Below, in pieces: positions 49,412 through 61,924 of a stretch of 64,000 nucleotides of DNA (positions within the stretch are counted from its first letter, which is position 1; each line of letters starts with the position of its first letter). Source of the stretch: Auraticoccus monumenti (GTDB lineage Bacteria > Actinomycetota > Actinomycetes > Propionibacteriales > Propionibacteriaceae). The translations under genes and the position numbers were made by a program. Location: assembly GCF_900101785.1 (NCBI RefSeq), contig NZ_LT629688.1:3844001-3908000 (forward strand), written 5' to 3'. Under the pieces are notes generated by a model that did no database searches, was not told where the DNA came from, and saw only the letters and a list, made by a program, of their open reading frames with translations.

Positions 49412-52153
49412 TCAGTGCGCCGCCTCGAACCAGGAGCGCCCGACCCCCACCGAGACGTCCAGCGGCACGTCCAGCTGCATGGCTCGGCCCATCTGGGTGC
49501 GGACCAGCTCCTCGAGCTGCTCCCGCTCACCCGGTGCCACCTCGAGCACCAGCTCGTCGTGCACCTGGAGCAGCATCCGGCTGCGCAGCCCCTCGGCCAC
49601 CAGGGCCCGCTCGACGTTCAGCATGGCCACCTTGATGATGTCGGCGGCCGATCCCTGGATGGGGGCGTTGAGGGCCATCCGCTCGGCCATCTCGCGGCGC
49701 TGGCGGTTGGAGCTCATCAGGTCGGGGAGGTAGCGGCGCCGGCCCAGCAGCGTCTCGGTGTACTCGGTGCGCCGGGCCTGGGCCACGACCCCCTGGAGGT
49801 AGTCGCGGACGCCGCCGAAGCGCTCGAAGTACTCCTCCATCAGCCCCTTGGCCTCGGCGGTGTCGATGCCCAGCTGCTGGCTGAGGCCGAAGGCGCTGAG
49901 GCCGTAGGCCAGGCCGTAGTTCATCGCCTTGATCTTGGCCCGCTGCTCCGGGCCGACCTCCTCCGGCGCGACCGCGAAGACCCGCGAGGCCGTCACGGTG
50001 TGGAAGTCCTCCCCGCTGCGGAAGGCCTCGATCAGCCCCTCGTCGGCCGAGACGTGGGCCATGATCCGCATCTCGATCTGGGAGTAGTCGGCGGTGAGCA
50101 GCGACTCGTGGCCCGCACCCACCACGAAGGCGCGGCGGATGCGGCGGCCCTCCTCGGTCCGGATCGGGATGTTCTGCAGGTTGGGGTCGGTGCTGGAGAG
50201 GCGGCCGGTGGCGGCGATGGTCTGCAGGTAGGTGGTGTGGATCCGGGCGTCGTCGGCCACCGACTTGAGCAGCCCCTCGACCGTCTGGCGGAGCCGGATC
50301 GCGTCGCGGTGGGCCAGCAGGTGCGCCAGGAACGGGTGCTCGGTGCGGGCGTGGAGACCTTGGAGGGCGTCGGCGTCGGTCGTCCAGCCCGTCCGGGTGC
50401 GCCGGGTCTTGGGCATCCCCAGCTCCTCGAAGAGGACCACCTGGAGCTGCTTGGGCGAGCCGAGGTTGATCTCCTTGCCGAGGACGTCGTAGGCCGCCTG
50501 CTGGGCGGCGCGCACGCTGGTGTCGAACTCGGACTCCAGCTCGGTCAGGTAGTCGACGTCGACCGCGATGCCGGTGCGCTCCATCTGGCCGAGGGTGCGC
50601 AGCAGCGGGAGCTCGAGGTCGCGCAGCAGCCCGAGGGAGGCGCGCTTGTCCAGCTCCGCGTCGAGCACCTCGGCCAGGTCGATCACCGCGCGCGCCCGCA
50701 CCATCGAGGCGCTGGCGGCGACGTCGGTGCCGGAGTCGTCGTCGCCGAGCTCGGGGTCGGCGAAGTCCAGGGCGTCCTGGGCGCTGTCGGCCGGGGCGGC
50801 GTCGACCCGGAGCTCACGCTTGAGGTGGCGCACGCAGAGGTCGGCCAGGTCGAAGGTGCGCTGGTCGGGGCGGAGCAGGTAGGCCGCGAGCTGGGTGTCG
50901 GACTCGAGCCCGCCCAGCTCCCAGCCTCGGGACCACAGGGCCAGCAGCGGGCCCTTGGCGTCGTGCAGGGTCTTCTTCTGCTCGGGGTCGGCCAGCCAGC
51001 CGGCCAGCGCCTCCTCGTCCTCGGGCGACAGCGCGGAGGCGTCCACCCAGGCGGCGGCACCGGCCACGGAGGCCACGGCGAGTCCGGCCACGTCGCCCGC
51101 ACCGGAGCCCCAGTGGCCGATCACGTCCAGACCGCAGCGCACCCCGGCGGCGTGCTCGGCCAGCCAGCCGGCCACCTCGCCCGGCTGCAGCACCTCACCG
51201 ACCACCTCGAACCCGCCCTCGGGCTGCGGCTCCTCCTGCGGGAAGGTCTCCAGCAGGCGGTCGCGCAGCACCCGGAACTCGAGGCTGTCGAAAAGCTGGT
51301 GGGTGGCCTCGCGGTCCCACTCGCGGCGGACCAGGTCGTCGAGGGCGACCGGCAGCTCGAGGTCGCGGACCAGCGCGTTGACCTGCCGGTTCACCCGGAC
51401 CCCCGTCAGGTGGTCGCGCAGGGACTCCCCCACCTTGCCCTTGATCTCGTGGGCGCGGTCGAGGACGTTCTCCAGGCCGTCGTAGAGGGTCAGCCACTTC
51501 GCCGCGGTCTTGGGCCCGACCCCGGGCACCCCCGGCAGGTTGTCGCTGGTCTCCCCCACCAGGGCGGCCAGCTCGGGGTAGCGGGCCGGGGTGACCAGGT
51601 ACTTCTCCTGCACCGCCTCCGGCGTCATCCGAGCCAGGTCGGAGACGCCCTTGCGCGGGTAGAGCAGCGTCACCCGGTCGCTCACCAGCTGCATCGCGTC
51701 GCGGTCGCCGGAGCAGATCAGCACGTCCATGTCGGCGGCCTGGGCCTGGGTGGCCAGGGTCGCGATGATGTCGTCGGCCTCCCACCCCTCGAGCTCGACG
51801 TGGACGATGTTGAGCGCGTCCAGCACCTCCTTGACCAGACCGACCTGGCCCTTGAACTCGCTCGGGGAGGTCGTCCGGTTGCCCTTGTACTCGGGGAAGA
51901 CCTCGGTGCGGAAGGTGGTGCGGGAGACGTCGAAGGCCACCGCGATGTGGGTGGGGCGCTCGTCGCGGAGCACGTTGATCAGCATCGAGGTGAAGCCGAA
52001 GACGCCGTTGGTGTGCTGCCCGGTGACGGTGGAGAAGTTCTCCACCGGGAGGGCGAAGAAGGCCCGGTAGGCCACCGAGTGACCGTCGATCAGGAGCAGC
52101 CGGGGGCGCTCGGCGGCGGTCTCGGCGGGCGTCTTCGCTGCTGTGGTCACCAC
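49412..52153 (-). CDS. polA: DNA polymerase I
   Basis: A 913-residue repair/Okazaki polymerase. Residues 1-300 are the 5'-3' exonuclease (DGHSVAYRAFFALP, GVPGVGPKTAAKW). Residues ~320-500 keep the 3'-5' exonuclease fold but the Asp-Glu motif reads LDVIGHW, so proofreading is probably lost, as in related actinobacteria. The polymerase domain has LLTADYSQIEMR and QVHDELVLEV. GTG 52153 is seven bases after a TAGGGT -10 box: probably leaderless. Confidence 0.97.
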   Translation of the reverse strand: MVTTAAKTPAETAAERPRLLLIDGHSVAYRAFFALPVENFSTVTGQHTNGVFGFTSMLINVLRDERPTHIAVAFDVSRTTFRTEVFPEYKGNRTTSPSEFKGQVGLVKEVLDALNIVHVELEGWEADDIIATLATQAQAADMDVLICSGDRDAMQLVSDRVTLLYPRKGVSDLARMTPEAVQEKYLVTPARYPELAALVGETSDNLPGVPGVGPKTAAKWLTLYDGLENVLDRAHEIKGKVGESLRDHLTGVRVNRQVNALVRDLELPVALDDLVRREWDREATHQLFDSLEFRVLRDRLLETFPQEEPQPEGGFEVVGEVLQPGEVAGWLAEHAAGVRCGLDVIGHWGSGAGDVAGLAVASVAGAAAWVDASALSPEDEEALAGWLADPEQKKTLHDAKGPLLALWSRGWELGGLESDTQLAAYLLRPDQRTFDLADLCVRHLKRELRVDAAPADSAQDALDFADPELGDDDSGTDVAASASMVRARAVIDLAEVLDAELDKRASLGLLRDLELPLLRTLGQMERTGIAVDVDYLTELESEFDTSVRAAQQAAYDVLGKEINLGSPKQLQVVLFEELGMPKTRRTRTGWTTDADALQGLHARTEHPFLAHLLAHRDAIRLRQTVEGLLKSVADDARIHTTYLQTIAATGRLSSTDPNLQNIPIRTEEGRRIRRAFVVGAGHESLLTADYSQIEMRIMAHVSADEGLIEAFRSGEDFHTVTASRVFAVAPEEVGPEQRAKIKAMNYGLAYGLSAFGLSQQLGIDTAEAKGLMEEYFERFGGVRDYLQGVVAQARRTEYTETLLGRRRYLPDLMSSNRQRREMAERMALNAPIQGSAADIIKVAMLNVERALVAEGLRSRMLLQVHDELVLEVAPGEREQLEELVRTQMGRAMQLDVPLDVSVGVGRSWFEAAH

Positions 52154-52160
52154 GTCGGTG

Positions 52161-52183
52161 ACCCTACTGCGTGCCGCTGACAG
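52161..52183 (-). promoter_or_regulatory. Damage-type (PafBC-like) promoter of polA
   Basis: Minus strand CTGTCAGCG (52183-52175), eight bases, TAGGGT (52166-52161), seven bases, GTG 52153. Confidence 0.65.
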
Positions 52184-52209
52184 TTCGCTGCGGCCGGGCG
52201 CGGCTCTGC

Positions 52210-52215
52210 CACAGT
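52210..52215 (+). promoter_or_regulatory. Possible -10 box of a leaderless thioesterase mRNA
   Basis: CACAGT, six bases before ATG 52222; it lacks the first T of TANNNT, so support is weak. Confidence 0.3.
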
Positions 52216-52221
52216 GGGGCC

Positions 52222-52647
52222 ATGAGCGACGTGGAGCCCGGGTCCCTGCTGCCCGGCTGGATGGACGGCATGGTCAGCGCGCTGGACGCGAAGATGGGCC
52301 TGGAGCTGCTGGAGCTGAGCGCGGAGCGGGCGGTGGGGCGGATGCCGGTGGCCGGCAACACCCAGCCCTTCGGGCTGTGGCACGGCGGCGCCTCCTGCGT
52401 GCTGGTGGAGACCCTCGGCTCGATGGCCGCCCACGCCCACGCCCGCACCCTGGAGAAGGTCGCGGTCGGGGTGGACGTCAACGCCACCCACCACCGGGCG
52501 GCCCGGGAGGGCTTCGTCACCGGCACCGCCACCGCGCTCCGGCTGGGGCGCAGCGTGACCATGCACGAGGTGGTGCTCACCGATGACGCCGGCGAGCGGC
52601 TCTGCACCGCCCGCCTCACCTGCCAGCTGGTCCGCCCGGCGAGCTGA
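52222..52647 (+). CDS. Hotdog-fold thioesterase (PaaI/MenI type)
   Basis: A 141-residue single hotdog domain. The active-site region LWHGGASCVLVETLGSMAA has the HGG loop and the catalytic acidic residue (E) of PaaI/YbgC-like acyl-CoA thioesterases; VDVNATHHRAAREG is the typical second strand pair. ATG 52222 fits family length; the upstream extension is not family-like. It lies divergent from polA and convergent with livF. The acyl-CoA substrate is unknown. Confidence 0.87.
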   Translation: MSDVEPGSLLPGWMDGMVSALDAKMGLELLELSAERAVGRMPVAGNTQPFGLWHGGASCVLVETLGSMAAHAHARTLEKVAVGVDVNATHHRAAREGFVTGTATALRLGRSVTMHEVVLTDDAGERLCTARLTCQLVRPAS

Positions 52648-52662
52648 GGCGGCGCGGGGCGC

Positions 52663-53362
<700 letters not shown>

Positions 53363-53370
<8 letters not shown>

Positions 53371-54244
53371 GGGGCTCCTCCTCCGGGGTCGGCTCGGACG
53401 CGGTGTCGTCCAGGACCGTGTCGTCGGCGCTGCCGATGTAGGCCTCGATCACCCGCGGGTCGGACTGGACGACCTCGGGGGTACCCTCCACCAGCACCTC
53501 GCCCCGCACCAGGCACAGCACCCGGTCGCACAGGTTGAAGATGAAGCGCATGTCGTGCTCGATCACCACCACGGCCAGCCCGGAGTCGCGGATCCGGAAG
53601 ATCAGCTCCTCGGCCTGGCGGGTCTCCTGGGGGTTCATCCCCGCGGTCGGCTCGTCCAGCAGCAGCAGCTTGGGGTCGGTGGCCAGGGCCCGGGCGATCT
53701 CCAGCCGGCGCTGGTCGCCGTAGGGCAGGTTCCGGGCCAGGGTCTCCCCCACGTCGGGCATGCCGACGAACTCCAGCAGCTCCTGCGCCCGGTCGCGGGT
53801 CTCGGCCTCCTCGCGCCGGAACTTCGGCCCCCGAATGATCGAGGTGAACGGCCCGGACGAGGTGCGGCAGTAGCGCCCCACCATCACGTTCTCCAGGGCG
53901 CTCATGTTCTGGAACAGCCGGATGTTCTGGAAGGTGCGGGCCATCCCGGCCTGGACGACCTTGCGCGGCCGCGGCGGCAGGGCGCGGCCGGCGAAGGAGA
54001 CCTGACCGGCGGAGGGCTTGTAGAGCCCGGTGAGGCAGTTGAAGAAGGTGGTCTTGCCGGCTCCGTTCGGGCCGATCAGACCGACGATCTCCCCGCCGTG
54101 GACGGCCATGTCGACCGAGTTGACCGCCACCAGCCCGCCGAAGCGCATGGTGACCCCGGCGGCCTGCAGCAGCAGCTCGCCCCTGGGGACGGTGTCGAAG
54201 GTGGCCTCGGGCTCGGGGGCCATGGCGTGGGCGGCGGTGGTCAT
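53363..54244 (-). CDS. livG: Branched-chain amino acid ABC transporter ATPase LivG
   Basis: The second importer ATPase. The 293 residues have Walker A GPNGAGKTTFFN, ARTFQNIRLF and Walker B LLLLDEPTAGMNPQE, all LivG-typical. N- and C-terminal extensions of about 20 residues each are acidic. ATG 54244 overlaps the livM stop (ATGA). Confidence 0.94.
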
Positions 54245-55949
54245 CGTGCTCCCTCGGTCGTGGGGACGGTCGGGTCGATCTTGTCGGCCAGCTCCTCGTC
54301 GTCCTCGTGGAACTCCAGCTGGCGCTGCCGGCTGGCCACCAGACCCTCGGGGCGGAAGCGCATCATCAGCACCAGCAGGGCACCGAAGATGAGCAGCCGG
54401 TACTCGTCGACGAAGCGCAGCTTCTCCGGCATCAGCCGCAGCAGCACCGCGCCGAGCAGCACGCCGACGATGGTGCCCATGCCGCCCAGCACCACGGCCG
54501 CCAGCAGGAAGGCCGACTCCAGGAAGATGTACTGGTCCGGCGTCACGCTGATGTCGTGGTGGGCCCGCACCGCGCCGGCGACCCCGGCCAGGAACGCGCC
54601 GCCGGCGAAGGCGAAGAGCTTCAGCCCGAAGACGTTCACCCCCATCGCCTCGGCCGCCTTCTCGTCCTCGCGGATGGCCACCCAGCCACGGCCGATCCGG
54701 CTGCGGTTGAGGTTGTTGAAGACCACCATGATCAGCGCGATGACCAGCAGCAGCAGGAAGTAGTAGTTCGCGAAGCGCCCGATCTCGATGCCGAGGATGA
54801 CGTGGGACTCCCCGAAGTCGTACCCGAAGAAGTTGAGGTCGGGCACCCCCGGGATGCCGTTGGACCCGTTGGTCAGGTCCGGGCCGTCCGAGCCGTCCAG
54901 GTTGATCATCACCAGCCGGAAGATCTCACCGAAGGCCAGCGTCACGATGGCCAGGTAGTCACCCGACACCCGCAACGTCGGCGAGCCGATGATCAGGCCC
55001 AGCAGCGAGGCCACCAGACCGCTGATCAGCACCGTGACGATGAAGGGCGGGTTCCAGCCGACCGCGCTGAAGGCCGACCCCGACAGGATGGCGGCCACGA
55101 ACGCGCCCGCGCCGAGGAAGGCGATGTAGCCGAGGTCGAGCAACCCCGCCAGACCGACCACGATGTTCAGCCCCAGCGCGGTGGCCGCGAAGATCAGCAC
55201 CTGGGTGGCGATGGACATGTTGGCCTCGGACCCGTCCTGGGTGAACGGGAACGCGAAGGCGGCCACGAACGCCGCCATCACCAGCACCGCGCGGTAGCGC
55301 CGGGTCTGCGCGGAGAACCACGGCCCCAGACCCACCCGCAGCAGGATCACCACCACGGTGACCAGGAAGACCAGCAGCGCCACGAAGATGCCGGGGTCGT
55401 CCTGGTCCAGGGCGTAGGCCACCGTGAGCAGGAGCACCAGCATGACCACGGCGATGGTGACGATGACCAGCCACGCCGGGGAGCTGACGCGGGCCACGGT
55501 GGGGGCGGGCGCGGGCGGCAGCAGCCGGGTGCCCACCAGGGCCACGACGGCACCGACGAGGGCCACCCAACCGCCGTACTCGACGTTGATCAGTCCACCG
55601 AGCTCGAGGGTGACGGCCAGCAGCACCACGGCGACGTAGACCGCGGCGCCGACCGCGGCCGCCTTGGCCCCGCCGGCGAAGGCGAACCACCGCGAGCGGC
55701 GCCCGGTCAGGAGCCGGCCGGAGAAGCGGACCCCGAGCAGGCAGACCAGCAGCAGCGCACCCAGACCGAGCCCGAGGAACTGCGTCGGCGACGGCCCACC
55801 GAGGTAGGTCATGTCGTCCAGGGCGTCCGAGCCGTAGGCCCAGGGCAGGTACGGGCTGCCGACGAGCAGCACGGCGCCGACCAGGGCGACGAGCCACCCC
55901 GTGCGCCCGTGCCGCTGCTGCAGCTCGGGGGTGAAGACAGTCGGGATCC

Positions 55950-55953
<4 letters not shown>
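54241..55953 (-). CDS. livM: Branched-chain amino acid ABC transporter permease LivM (N-terminally extended)
   Basis: A membrane permease of the importer. Residues ~270-545 are a standard LivM: GLNIVVGLAGLLDLGYIAF, SGDYLAIVTLAFGEI, REDEKAAEAMGVN (ATPase coupling loop) and GGMGTIVG. Residues 1-265 add about six further membrane helices with no obvious LivM similarity, making the protein 570 residues instead of the usual 300-420. ATG 55953 overlaps the livH stop; an extension further upstream is only the livH shadow. Confidence 0.9.
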
Positions 55954-56924
<971 letters not shown>

Positions 56925-56945
56925 CGAACTCACTCCTGACGCAGT

Positions 56946-56975
56946 GGCGGGGGCGGGCCGCAGCCCGCCCCCGCC
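56946..56975 (-). terminator. Hairpin between livK and livH
   Basis: A perfect 13-base-pair stem (GGCGGGGGCGGGC) and a CGCA loop, directly after livK. Within the operon it probably acts as a partial terminator or 3'-end stabiliser, so that the binding protein is made in excess over the membrane complex. Confidence 0.75.
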
Positions 56976-56998
56976 CACGGATGGCTAGCGGTAGGAGA

Positions 56999-58243
56999 TC
57001 ATCCCTGGAACTCGTCGGTCACCAGGGGCGCCCAGGCGCCGTCGGTGACCTCGTAGACCGTCAGCACGCGCGTGGTGGCGTCACCGAACTCGTCGAAGGC
57101 GACCTCACCGCTGGCGCCGGAGAAGGACACGCTGGCCATGGCGTCGACGGTGGCCTGACGGGCGTCCTCGGCGGTCTCGGCCTCGGGCAGGGACACCTTG
57201 AGGGCCTCGATCACGGCCTGCGCCGCGTCGTAGGCGTAGGGACCGTAGGCGGCGTAGGGGTCGGCGAAGTTGGCGGCCTCGTAGGCGGCGACGAACTCCT
57301 GCGCCGACTCCAGGTCCTCGGTCGGGGCACCGACGGAGGTCGCGAGGTCACCCTCGGACCCGTCACCGGCGAGCTCGACGTAGGTGGGGTCGTACATGCC
57401 GTCCCCACCCATCAGCGGCACGTCGAGACCGGCCGCCTTCATCTGCTGGGAGAGCGGGCCGGACTGCGGGTACTCACCGCCGTAGTAGACCGCGTCCGGC
57501 TCGCCGCTGGAGACGGCGCTGATCACGGCGGAGAAGTTGGTGTCGTCGGGGTTGATGGTCTCGGCGGCGACGACCTCACCACCCAGGCTCTCGAACTCGG
57601 CGGCGAAGGCCTCGACCAGACCCTGGCCGTAGGCCTTCTTGTCGTGGATGGTGGCGACCTTGGTGATGCCGGCGGTCTCGTACAGGTACTGGGCCGCGAA
57701 GGGGCCCTGGACCGCGTCGGTGGTGCAGGTGCGGAAGTAGGTCTCGTACGGACGCTCCGGGGCGGTGTCGAACTCCGCGCCGCGGGTCAGCGCCGGGCTG
57801 GTGTTGGCCGGCGAGACCTGCACGATGCTGGCGGCGTCGAAGACGGGCTGGATGGCCTGCCCGACCGAGGAGTTCAGCGGGCCGACCATGCCCACCACGT
57901 CGGAGTCCGACGACAGCGAGGTCGCCGCGTTGCGCCCGGGGTCGGGCTGACCCTGGTCGTCCTCGGCCTGGACCTCGAGCTCCCAGCCCGGGATGGCCCC
58001 GGACTCGTTGGCCTGCTGGACCGCGAGCTCGACGGAGTGCTGGATGCCCAGACCCAGGGGGGCGAGCGGACCGCTGAGGGGTGCCACGACACCGATGACG
58101 GCGGTCTTGGTCTCGGCGCCACCGCCACCCTCGCCGCCGCCTCCGCCGCCGCCGCCTTCCTCAGCACGGGTACCACAGGCCGACATCGCCATCGTGGCCG
58201 CGAGCAGGGTGGCCCCTGCGATGATCATGCGGTTCTTGCGCAC
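56999..58243 (-). CDS. livK: Branched-chain amino acid-type substrate-binding lipoprotein
   Basis: A 414-residue type I periplasmic-binding-fold lipoprotein. GTG 58243 follows AGGAGG. The signal ends in the lipobox MSAC; then comes a Gly/Glu-rich linker and the LivJ/K fold (IGVVAPLSGPLAPLGLG, VGMVGPLNSSVGQA, YYGGEYPQSGPL). First gene of livKHMGF. Specificity (Leu/Ile/Val, amides, urea or others) cannot be told from sequence; homologous systems carry many substrates. Confidence 0.9.
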   Translation of the reverse strand: MRKNRMIIAGATLLAATMAMSACGTRAEEGGGGGGGGEGGGGAETKTAVIGVVAPLSGPLAPLGLGIQHSVELAVQQANESGAIPGWELEVQAEDDQGQPDPGRNAATSLSSDSDVVGMVGPLNSSVGQAIQPVFDAASIVQVSPANTSPALTRGAEFDTAPERPYETYFRTCTTDAVQGPFAAQYLYETAGITKVATIHDKKAYGQGLVEAFAAEFESLGGEVVAAETINPDDTNFSAVISAVSSGEPDAVYYGGEYPQSGPLSQQMKAAGLDVPLMGGDGMYDPTYVELAGDGSEGDLATSVGAPTEDLESAQEFVAAYEAANFADPYAAYGPYAYDAAQAVIEALKVSLPEAETAEDARQATVDAMASVSFSGASGEVAFDEFGDATTRVLTVYEVTDGAWAPLVTDEFQG

Positions 58244-58480
58244 GCTTCCTCCTGAAAAGTCATGGTCGACCGGCCTGGAGCCGTCGGCTCCGCGAGTCGA
58301 GCCGAACACTACGCCCGGGGATCCTCCGGTGGTGGGCGCCGAACACGCTCGTTGCCACTTCGTTATGCGCCTGGTTCCGCACGGTTCCCGGCGCAACACG
58401 ACCGCAACACGAGGATCTGCAGGAGGGTGCCCCGCTGCGGTCGGCTCAGCGGACGCGGGAGGCACCCCGGGACGCGCGAG
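58244..58480. other. livK upstream region
   Basis: About 240 bases with no open frame that looks genuine. It holds the livK ribosome-binding site, a TAGTGT -10 box (58306-58311) and TAAC/CAAC boxes near 58350-58362 that do not clearly fit a known operator. Confidence 0.4.
58306..58311 (-). promoter_or_regulatory. Possible -10 box of livK
   Basis: TAGTGT on the minus strand, about 63 bases before the GTG start. No convincing -35. Confidence 0.35.
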
Positions 58481-58515
58481 GGCCCGCCGCGGTCATCTCG
58501 GGACCGGGGCGGGCC
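58481..58515 (-). terminator. Terminator of pdtaR
   Basis: GGCCCGCC/GGCGGGCC arms with an inner GGTC/GACC pairing and one 2-base internal mismatch, 30 bases after the pdtaR stop. Confidence 0.65.
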
Positions 58516-58544
58516 GTCGCGGAGGAGGACCGAGGGAGCAGGAC

Positions 58545-59183
58545 TCAGCGGGTGGGCCGCTTGATGGTGGAGGCCTTGTTGGTCTTCGCGTGCTCGATGA
58601 CCCCCTCGGCCACCTCCCGCATCGACTTCCGCAGGTCCATCGCGGTCTTCTGGATCCACCGGAACGCCTCCGGCTCGCTCAGCCCGAGCCCGGTCTGCAG
58701 CAGCCCCTTGGCCTGGTCGACGGCCTTGCGCGACTCCAGCCGCTCGGTCAGGTCGGCGACCTCGGCCTCGATGGCCTTGATCTCGGCGAAGCGGCCGAGG
58801 GCGATCTCGATGGCCGGGACCACGTCGGAGGCCTCGAACGGCTTGACCACGTAGGCCATGGCGCCGGCCTGGCGGGCGCGCTCGACCAGCTCGCGCTGGC
58901 TGAAGGCGGTCAGCATCACCACGGGGGCGATGCGCTCCTCGGCGATGACCTGGGCGGCGGTGATGCCGTCCATCTTGGGCATCTGCACGTCCATCACGAC
59001 CAGGTCGGGCACGAGCTCCTGCGCCATCGCGACGGCCTGCTCGCCGTCGGCGGCCTCGCCGACGACCTCGTAGCCCTCCTCGGTGAGCAGCTCGACGAGG
59101 TCCAGCCGGATCAGCGCCTCGTCCTCGGCCACCAGGACCCGGGGCTTCGTCGCGACCTGCGCCTCGGTGCTCTTCTCAGTCAT
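58545..59183 (-). CDS. pdtaR: ANTAR-domain response regulator PdtaR
   Basis: A 212-residue response regulator. The receiver has acidic E20/D21, phosphoacceptor D65 (VMDVQMPKMDG), T92 and K114 (VVKPF). Residues ~135-200 form an ANTAR RNA-binding domain (coiled coil, then KAVDQAKGLLQTGLGLSEPEAF split over ~149-170), which in Mycobacterium PdtaR (Rv1626) acts as a transcription antiterminator on ethanolamine/nitrogen genes. The partner kinase PdtaS is not in the window. The position between pyk and polA matches mycobacteria. ATG 59183. Confidence 0.93.
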   Translation of the reverse strand: MTEKSTEAQVATKPRVLVAEDEALIRLDLVELLTEEGYEVVGEAADGEQAVAMAQELVPDLVVMDVQMPKMDGITAAQVIAEERIAPVVMLTAFSQRELVERARQAGAMAYVVKPFEASDVVPAIEIALGRFAEIKAIEAEVADLTERLESRKAVDQAKGLLQTGLGLSEPEAFRWIQKTAMDLRKSMREVAEGVIEHAKTNKASTIKRPTR

Positions 59184-59236
59184 GCTGCCTCGCTGTCGTC
59201 CTGCTCTGCTGGTGCCCGGGTGGTCCACCGGGTGCC

Positions 59237-59242
59237 ACCGTA
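59237..59242 (-). promoter_or_regulatory. -10 box of pdtaR
   Basis: TACGGT on the minus strand, about 54 bases before the ATG; divergent from the tRNA-Leu promoter. Confidence 0.35.
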
Positions 59243-59268
59243 CCGCTCCGCGCCCCGCCGCCGCTGGC

Positions 59269-59297
59269 GCGACAGCCGCCGCGGGCGTGGCTACGAT
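59269..59297 (+). promoter_or_regulatory. tRNA-Leu promoter
   Basis: -35 GCGACA (59269-59274), a 17-base spacer and -10 TACGAT (59292-59297), giving a start about 7 bases before the mature tRNA. The best conventional sigma-70-type promoter in the window. Confidence 0.6.
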
Positions 59298-59310
59298 GGT
59301 CGACGCCCTG

Positions 59311-59393
59311 GCCGGGCTGGCGGAACGGTAGACGCGGGCGACTCAAAATCGTCTGTCCGGAAGGACGTAGGGGTTCGAGTCCCCTGCCCGGTA
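59311..59393 (+). tRNA. tRNA-Leu (anticodon CAA)
   Basis: The acceptor arms GCCGGGC and GCCCGGT pair (one G-U), with discriminator A at 59393. D-arm TGGCGGAACGGTAGACGC; anticodon loop CTCAAAA with anticodon CAA reading UUG; a long variable arm (GTCCGGAAGGAC) as expected for leucine; T-arm GGGGTTCGAGTCCCC. CCA is not encoded. Class II size, 83 bases. Confidence 0.95.
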
Positions 59394-59399
59394 CGCAGC

Positions 59400-59435
59400 A
59401 CGACGGCCCGACCCCTCCCGGGGTCGGGCCGTCGT
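59400..59435. terminator. Bidirectional terminator between tRNA-Leu and pyk
   Basis: A perfect 16-base-pair stem (ACGACGGCCCGACCCC) with a TCCC loop between convergent transcripts. Confidence 0.88.
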
Positions 59436-59460
59436 CGTGTCAGCGGGCGGAGGGCTCAGC

Positions 59461-60879
<1,419 letters not shown>

Positions 60880-60886
60880 AGCCCCG

Positions 60887-60892
60887 ACCCTA
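60887..60892 (-). promoter_or_regulatory. -10 box of a leaderless pyk mRNA
   Basis: TAGGGT on the minus strand, seven bases before GTG 60879. No TGTC element at the damage-promoter position. Confidence 0.5.
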
Positions 60893-60947
60893 ATCGGTCC
60901 GGCGGCCTCCCGACGCCACCGGCGGAGGTGCGGTCCACCAGCCGGGA

Positions 60948-60986
60948 CCCCGACCAGACCACTTCGGCTGGTGGGTCCAGACCAAT
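60948..60986 (-). promoter_or_regulatory. Tandem DasR-like (dre) boxes upstream of pyk
   Basis: Minus strand: ATTGGTCTGGACCCAC (60986-60971), whose core matches 10 of 12 positions of TGGTCTAGACCA, followed by AGTGGTCTGGTCGGGG (60963-60948), which has a perfect left half. Same type as the site before gap. Confidence 0.45.
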
Positions 60987-61003
60987 GTGGCGCTGGGCTC
61001 GCC

Positions 61004-61924
61004 TCAGCCGGCGCGGAGCCGGTCGAGGGCCTGCTGCAGGTCCTCGGGGTAGTCGGAGGAGAAGGTCGCCCAGTCCCCCGTGCCCGGGTGCCAGAACCCG
61101 AGCCGGGTGGCGTGCAGCCACTGCCGCTCCAGCCCCAGCCGGGCGGCGAGCACCGGGTCGCCGCCGTAGAGCGGGTCGCCGACGCAGGGGTGCCGGACGG
61201 CCTGCATGTGCACCCGGATCTGGTGCGTGCGGCCGGTCTCGAGGTGGATCTCGAGCAGCGTCGCGGCCGCGTGCGCCTCGAGGGTCGCGTAGTGGGTGAC
61301 CGAGTGCCGGCCGCCGTCGATGATCGCCATCTTCCAGTCGTGGCCGGGGTGGCGGGCGATCGGGGCGTCGATGGTGCCGGTGAACGGGTCGGGGTGGCCC
61401 TGCACCAGCGCGTGGTAGACCTTCTCCACCGTCCGCTCCCGGAACGCGCGCTTGAGCACGGTGTAGGCGTGCTCGCTCTTGGCCACCACCATCAGCCCGG
61501 ACGTGCCGACGTCCAGACGCTGCACGATCCCCTGCCGCTCCGGCGCCCCGGAGGTGGAGATGCCGAAACCGGCCCCGGCCAGGTGCTCCACCACCGACGG
61601 GCCGTCCCAGCCCTGGGTGGGGTGCGCGGCCACCCCGACCGGCTTGTCCACCACCACCACGTCGGCGTCGTCGTGCACGATGCGGACCCCGGCCACGGTC
61701 TGCGGCACCACCGTCACCGACCTCGGCGCGTCGGGGAGGGTCACCTCCAACATGGCCCCGCCGGTCACCTGGTCGGACTTGCTCACCGAGCGGCCCTCGA
61801 GCAGCACCGCGCCCTCGGCGATCAGGTCCGCGACCTGGCTCCGCGAGAGCCCGAGCATCCGGGCCGCCGCGGCGTCGACCCGCTGCCCGTCCAGGCCGTC
61901 GGGCACCAGCAGCACGCGGTTCAC
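61004..61924 (-). CDS. rluD: RluD-family 23S rRNA pseudouridine synthase
   Basis: A 306-residue RluA-family enzyme. An N-terminal S4 RNA-binding domain (about 12-60, [18 protein letters not shown]) precedes the catalytic domain with D138 in [13 protein letters not shown] and [12 protein letters not shown] near the end. The exact target uridine is uncertain. The GTG start overlaps the lspA stop (GTGA), so the two are coupled, an arrangement common in bacteria. Confidence 0.93.
   Translation of the reverse strand: MNRVLLVPDGLDGQRVDAAAARMLGLSRSQVADLIAEGAVLLEGRSVSKSDQVTGGAMLEVTLPDAPRSVTVVPQTVAGVRIVHDDADVVVVDKPVGVAAHPTQGWDGPSVVEHLAGAGFGISTSGAPERQGIVQRLDVGTSGLMVVAKSEHAYTVLKRAFRERTVEKVYHALVQGHPDPFTGTIDAPIARHPGHDWKMAIIDGGRHSVTHYATLEAHAAATLLEIHLETGRTHQIRVHMQAVRHPCVGDPLYGGDPVLAARLGLERQWLHATRLGFWHPGTGDWATFSSDYPEDLQQALDRLRAG

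Noticed and set aside
56931-56933. GTG as the livH start
   Set aside because: It overlaps the only good ribosome-binding site; TTG at 56924 has that site at ideal distance.
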